Assembly: GCA_040079935.1 (NCBI GenBank)
Contig: JBEBJI010000050.1
Span: forward strand, 1-7,915
Origin: Methylotenera_A sp040079935
GTDB taxonomy: Bacteria; Pseudomonadota; Gammaproteobacteria; Burkholderiales; Methylophilaceae
Direction: 5' to 3'
Length of the DNA: 7,915 nucleotides
Part shown: positions 5,672-7,915 of the stretch, in pieces
How the letters are laid out: each line of letters begins with the position of its first letter
Position numbering within the stretch: the first letter of the stretch is position 1
The notes under the pieces: generated by a model
The model's database searches: none
What the model saw: only the letters and a program-made list of their open reading frames with translations
What the model was told of the DNA's origin: nothing
Position numbers and translations under genes: made by a program

Positions 5672-6610
5672 ATGACTAACACTCAAACCATAAAAGCCAC
5701 CCTCAATTCTACTACTGCGCTTTTAAACACAGAAGGGCCTGCGCTTGAAGCGCAATTACTGTTGCAACACGCGCTAAATGTAAATCGCGCTTGGCTCATT
5801 GCACATGAAAACGATGCCCTGGAAGCCAATATCCATGCGGCTTACATGACATTAATTTCAAGAAGGTCAAATGGCGAACCGATTGCTTATATTTTAGGCA
5901 CTCGAGAGTTTTACGGTTTAAATCTCAAAGTTACACCCGCTACTTTGATTCCGCGGCCTGATACGGAAACCTTGGTAGAGACGGCTTTGGCCAAAATTCC
6001 ACAAAACAACAATACTTCTTCTCCGTCATTCCGACGAAAGTCGGAATCTAGCGGCATTGAACCACTTGAAGAAAAGACACTGGATTCCGACTTTCGTCGG
6101 AATGACGCGTTGAAGGTTTTAGATCTCGGCACAGGCACAGGCGCAATTGCGTTGGCGATTGCTAAACATCGACCAAATGCGCTTGTAACTGCCGTAGATG
6201 CGAGCCAAGCCGCGCTGGATGTGGCGATTGAAAATGCAAAAAATTTAGAAATTACGAATATTAATTTTATGCTGAGTGATTGGTTTGCAAGTTTGAATAA
6301 CGAAAAGTTTGATGTCATCGTCAGCAATCCACCTTATATCGAGGAAAATGATGCGCATTTAAAGCAAGGCGACCTTCCCTGGGAGCCAATATCCGCCTTG
6401 GTTGCAGGGCAGGATGGTTTAAGTGATATTCGCACCATAATCTTGCAATCAAAAAATCACCTGCACCCGCATGGATACTTGGCTTTAGAGCATGGCTACA
6501 ATCAAGCGGAAAGTGTTGCAACGCTGCTTAAAAGCGCAGGATTTACTGATGTTGAAACAATAAAAGATTTGGGCGACAATAATCGGGTGACGCTAGGATG
6601 CTATCTGTGA
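5672..6610 (+). CDS. prmC: Release factor glutamine N5-methyltransferase, with an in-frame repeat insertion
   Basis: PrmC (HemK) uses S-adenosylmethionine to methylate the GGQ glutamine of RF1 and RF2, which raises termination efficiency. The N-terminal helical domain (about 1-105) contains GEPIAYILGTREFYGL (68-83) and TPATLIPRPDTETLVE (88-103). The SAM-binding fold begins with DLGTGTG (151-157), and NPPY (219-222), which holds the target glutamine, is intact, as is the C-terminal GDNNRVTLG (301-309). At 312 residues it is about 30 longer than E. coli PrmC (277). The excess is residues 118-146 (PSFRRKSESS to FRRNDA), encoded by a palindromic 84-bp repeat in the interdomain linker. Because frame, both domains and motifs are kept, the enzyme is probably active. 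An in-frame TAA at 5660 limits the start to ATG 5672. No Shine-Dalgarno lies at normal spacing; a T7 run (5663-5669) precedes it. Confidence 0.96.
   Translation: MTNTQTIKATLNSTTALLNTEGPALEAQLLLQHALNVNRAWLIAHENDALEANIHAAYMTLISRRSNGEPIAYILGTREFYGLNLKVTPATLIPRPDTETLVETALAKIPQNNNTSSPSFRRKSESSGIEPLEEKTLDSDFRRNDALKVLDLGTGTGAIALAIAKHRPNALVTAVDASQAALDVAIENAKNLEITNINFMLSDWFASLNNEKFDVIVSNPPYIEENDAHLKQGDLPWEPISALVAGQDGLSDIRTIILQSKNHLHPHGYLALEHGYNQAESVATLLKSAGFTDVETIKDLGDNNRVTLGCYL
6024..6107. repeat. 84-bp palindromic (REP/dRS3-like) element inside prmC
   Basis: Two 28-bp arms, 6024-6051 and 6080-6107, are inverted copies matching at 27 of 28 bases (the mismatch is A6050 against G6082), with a 28-bp spacer. 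Each arm is itself a hairpin: ATTCCGAC (6028-6035), loop GAAA, GTCGGAAT (6040-6047); and ATTCCGAC (6084-6091), loop TTTC, GTCGGAAT (6096-6103). The outer ends are CGTC and GACG. The 20-bp ATTCC...GGAAT core has the same layout as the Neisseria dRS3 repeat and related REP-like sequences. Total length is divisible by three, so prmC stays in frame, and both strands are open, giving FRRKSES-type peptides. No transposase is encoded. Confidence 0.9.
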
Positions 6611-6624
6611 CTAATCGCGCATAG

Positions 6625-6630
6625 TATAAT
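6625..6630 (+). promoter_or_regulatory. metX promoter -10 element, giving a leaderless start
   Basis: A perfect TATAAT lies in the 26-base gap between prmC and metX. Its last base is 7 positions before the A of the metX ATG (6637), so the expected first transcribed base is the start codon. No Shine-Dalgarno is present. The sequence at 17-base spacing (TATCTG, 6602-6607) is a poor -35. The arrangement copies that of hemA. Confidence 0.6.
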
Positions 6631-6636
6631 CTCGTC

Positions 6637-7761
6637 ATGTTAGAAAATAATTCTGTTGGAATCGTCACCGCGCAAACCGCACATTTTAGCGAACCACTCA
6701 CGCTGAAAAGCGGTGAGGTGTTGCCGCAATTTGACTTGGTTTACGAGACTTATGGCACGCTGAATGCCGCCAAAAACAACGCGGTGATTGTCTGCCATGC
6801 GCTTTCTGGCAATCATCACGTGGCTGGCAAATATGCGGAAACTGACAAAAATGCGGGCTGGTGGGATAACTTAATTGGTCCTGGAAAACCGCTCGACACC
6901 AATAAATTTTTTGTCATTGGCCTGAATAATTTGGGTGGTTGCCACGGCTCTAGCGGCCCGAGTAGCATCAAACCCAAAAGCAAAAAACCGTACGGTGCAA
7001 GCTTTCCACTGGTGACGGTGGAAGATTGGGTGAATTCGCAAGCGCGATTATTAGATTATTTGGGTATAAACACACTGGCCGCAGTTATCGGCGGCAGTTT
7101 GGGCGGCATGCAGGCGCTACAATGGGCGTTGGCATTTCCTGACCGCGTAAAGCACGCGCTGGTGATTGCCTCTGCGCCAAATTTAACCGCACAAAATATC
7201 GCCTTTAACGAAGTGGCGCGTCAAGCGATTATGACCGACCCTGAGTTTTACGATGGCGATTATTATGCGCACAAAACCGTGCCTCATCGCGGCCTAAGAA
7301 TCGCGCGTATGCTAGGCCATATCACGTATTTAAGCGACGATGCGATGGGCGAAAAATTTGGTCGCAAGCTAAAAAACACCATCAAATATAGCTTTGATGT
7401 GGAATTTGAAATGGAATCGTACCTACGCTACCAAGGCGATAAATTCGCCGGCGAGTTTGATGCCAACACCTATTTGCGCATGACGCGCGCGCTAGATTAC
7501 TACGACCCTGCGCTAGAATTTGGCGGCGATTTAAGCGCTGCTTTAAAAAAAGCAAAAGCCGAATTTTTAGTGGTTTCATTCACCAGCGATTGGCGTTTTT
7601 CGCCCGCACGCTCGCGCGAAATAGTAAAAGCCTTGTTGGATAATGAGCTGACAGTGAGCTACGCCGAAGTCACGGCCGCGCACGGCCACGATGCGTTCTT
7701 GATGCCAGACACGCATTACCACAATATTTTGCGCAGTTATTTGAGCAAGGTTGAGGTGTAA
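6637..7761 (+). CDS. metX: Homoserine O-acyltransferase (MetX; succinyl or acetyl donor)
   Basis: MetX acylates the hydroxyl of L-homoserine, the first dedicated step of methionine synthesis, in the cytosol. It is an alpha/beta-hydrolase-fold enzyme of 374 residues, the normal length. The catalytic triad is visible: Ser154 in GGSLGGMQ (152-159), Asp318 in TSDWRFSP (316-323) and His351 in GHDAFL (350-355). HALSGNHHVAG (54-64) and NNLGGCHGSSGPSS (97-110) are family signatures. Whether the donor is acetyl- or succinyl-CoA cannot be fixed by eye. Proteobacterial MetX encoded beside metW is often the succinyl type (MetXS), which I favour weakly. metW starts 2 bases after its stop, so the two form an operon. 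It has its own TATAAT just upstream and looks leaderless, so it need not depend on the prfA-prmC transcript. Confidence 0.96.
   Translation: MLENNSVGIVTAQTAHFSEPLTLKSGEVLPQFDLVYETYGTLNAAKNNAVIVCHALSGNHHVAGKYAETDKNAGWWDNLIGPGKPLDTNKFFVIGLNNLGGCHGSSGPSSIKPKSKKPYGASFPLVTVEDWVNSQARLLDYLGINTLAAVIGGSLGGMQALQWALAFPDRVKHALVIASAPNLTAQNIAFNEVARQAIMTDPEFYDGDYYAHKTVPHRGLRIARMLGHITYLSDDAMGEKFGRKLKNTIKYSFDVEFEMESYLRYQGDKFAGEFDANTYLRMTRALDYYDPALEFGGDLSAALKKAKAEFLVVSFTSDWRFSPARSREIVKALLDNELTVSYAEVTAAHGHDAFLMPDTHYHNILRSYLSKVEV
7753..7758 (+). promoter_or_regulatory. metW ribosome-binding site
   Basis: GAGGTG overlaps the last codons of metX and lies 5 bases before the metW ATG (7764). It is the best-placed Shine-Dalgarno among the rightward genes, and contrasts with its absence at metX and hemA. 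Confidence 0.7.
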
Positions 7762-7763
7762 AT

Positions 7764-7915
7764 ATGACCAATTCTGCAAATTTAAGCCATAAATTTAGAC
7801 AGGACTTTGCTATTATCGCGGGCTGGGTAAACTTCGGCTCAAAAGTGCTCGATTTAGGTTGTGGCGATGGTGAGCTGTTGTCGTATTTGCGCGGCAGTTT
7901 AGAAGTAAAAGGCTA
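7764..7915 (+). CDS. metW: Methionine biosynthesis protein MetW, N-terminal part (cut by window edge)
   Basis: The first 50 residues are present; the gene runs off the right edge. GSKVLDLGCGDGELL (25-39) is motif I of a class I SAM-dependent methyltransferase fold, and the following YLR...VKG fits the start of MetW. MetW is a companion of MetX in many proteobacteria; its biochemical role is not firmly settled, although MetX activity has been reported to depend on it in some species. It follows metX by 2 bases with a strong GAGGTG site, so the two are co-transcribed and probably translationally coupled. From motif I alone another methyltransferase would be possible, but position beside metX makes MetW very likely. 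Confidence 0.9.
   Translation, partial: MTNSANLSHKFRQDFAIIAGWVNFGSKVLDLGCGDGELLSYLRGSLEVKG

Noticed and set aside
5911..6327. 138-codon minus-strand reading frame antisense to prmC
   Set aside because: It owes its FRRKSES and FRRND stretches to the palindromic repeat, which is open on both strands. The rest has no recognisable domain and prmC is clearly the real gene.

Overview
The window looks like an ordinary chromosomal segment of a betaproteobacterium. The layout rpe-gph-trpE, facing hemA-prfA-(prmC) and metX-metW, is typical of that class. The moderate GC content and protein style suggest a Nitrosomonadales/Methylophilaceae-type methylotroph, but this is inference from gene order and composition, not a species call.

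Left part (1-2506, minus strand): rpe, gph and the N-terminal two thirds of trpE read leftwards as one apparent operon. rpe and gph share a reading frame and are separated only by one TAA. The 203-base gph-trpE gap holds a good candidate for a tryptophan leader: a 22-codon ORF with two Trp codons, the second inside a 9-bp hairpin, followed by several mutually exclusive stems. I see no U-tract terminator there, so the mechanism is open.

Middle (2507-6610, plus strand): a 133-base divergent intergenic region separates rpe from hemA (glutamyl-tRNA reductase). hemA is followed after 2 bases by prfA (RF1). PrmC, which methylates the Gln of the RF1 GGQ motif, would normally follow. Here a low-GC 223-codon gene with a HEPN-like RNxxxH motif sits between prfA and prmC. 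It is bracketed by a 9-bp direct repeat, GGTGAAGAT, that lies at the end of prfA and again at the end of the inserted gene. prmC itself carries an 84-bp (28-codon) palindromic repeat element, translated in frame, in the linker between its two domains.

Right part (6611-7915, plus strand): metX and the start of metW, the methionine-biosynthesis pair. metX and hemA share an unusual start: a near-consensus -10 hexamer ends exactly 7 positions before the ATG, with no convincing Shine-Dalgarno. Both are candidate leaderless mRNAs.

I found no tRNA, rRNA, CRISPR, transposase or integrase. The candidates for something new are the inserted HEPN-like gene with its flanking repeat, the translated repeat in prmC and the trp leader. 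The rest is conserved housekeeping.
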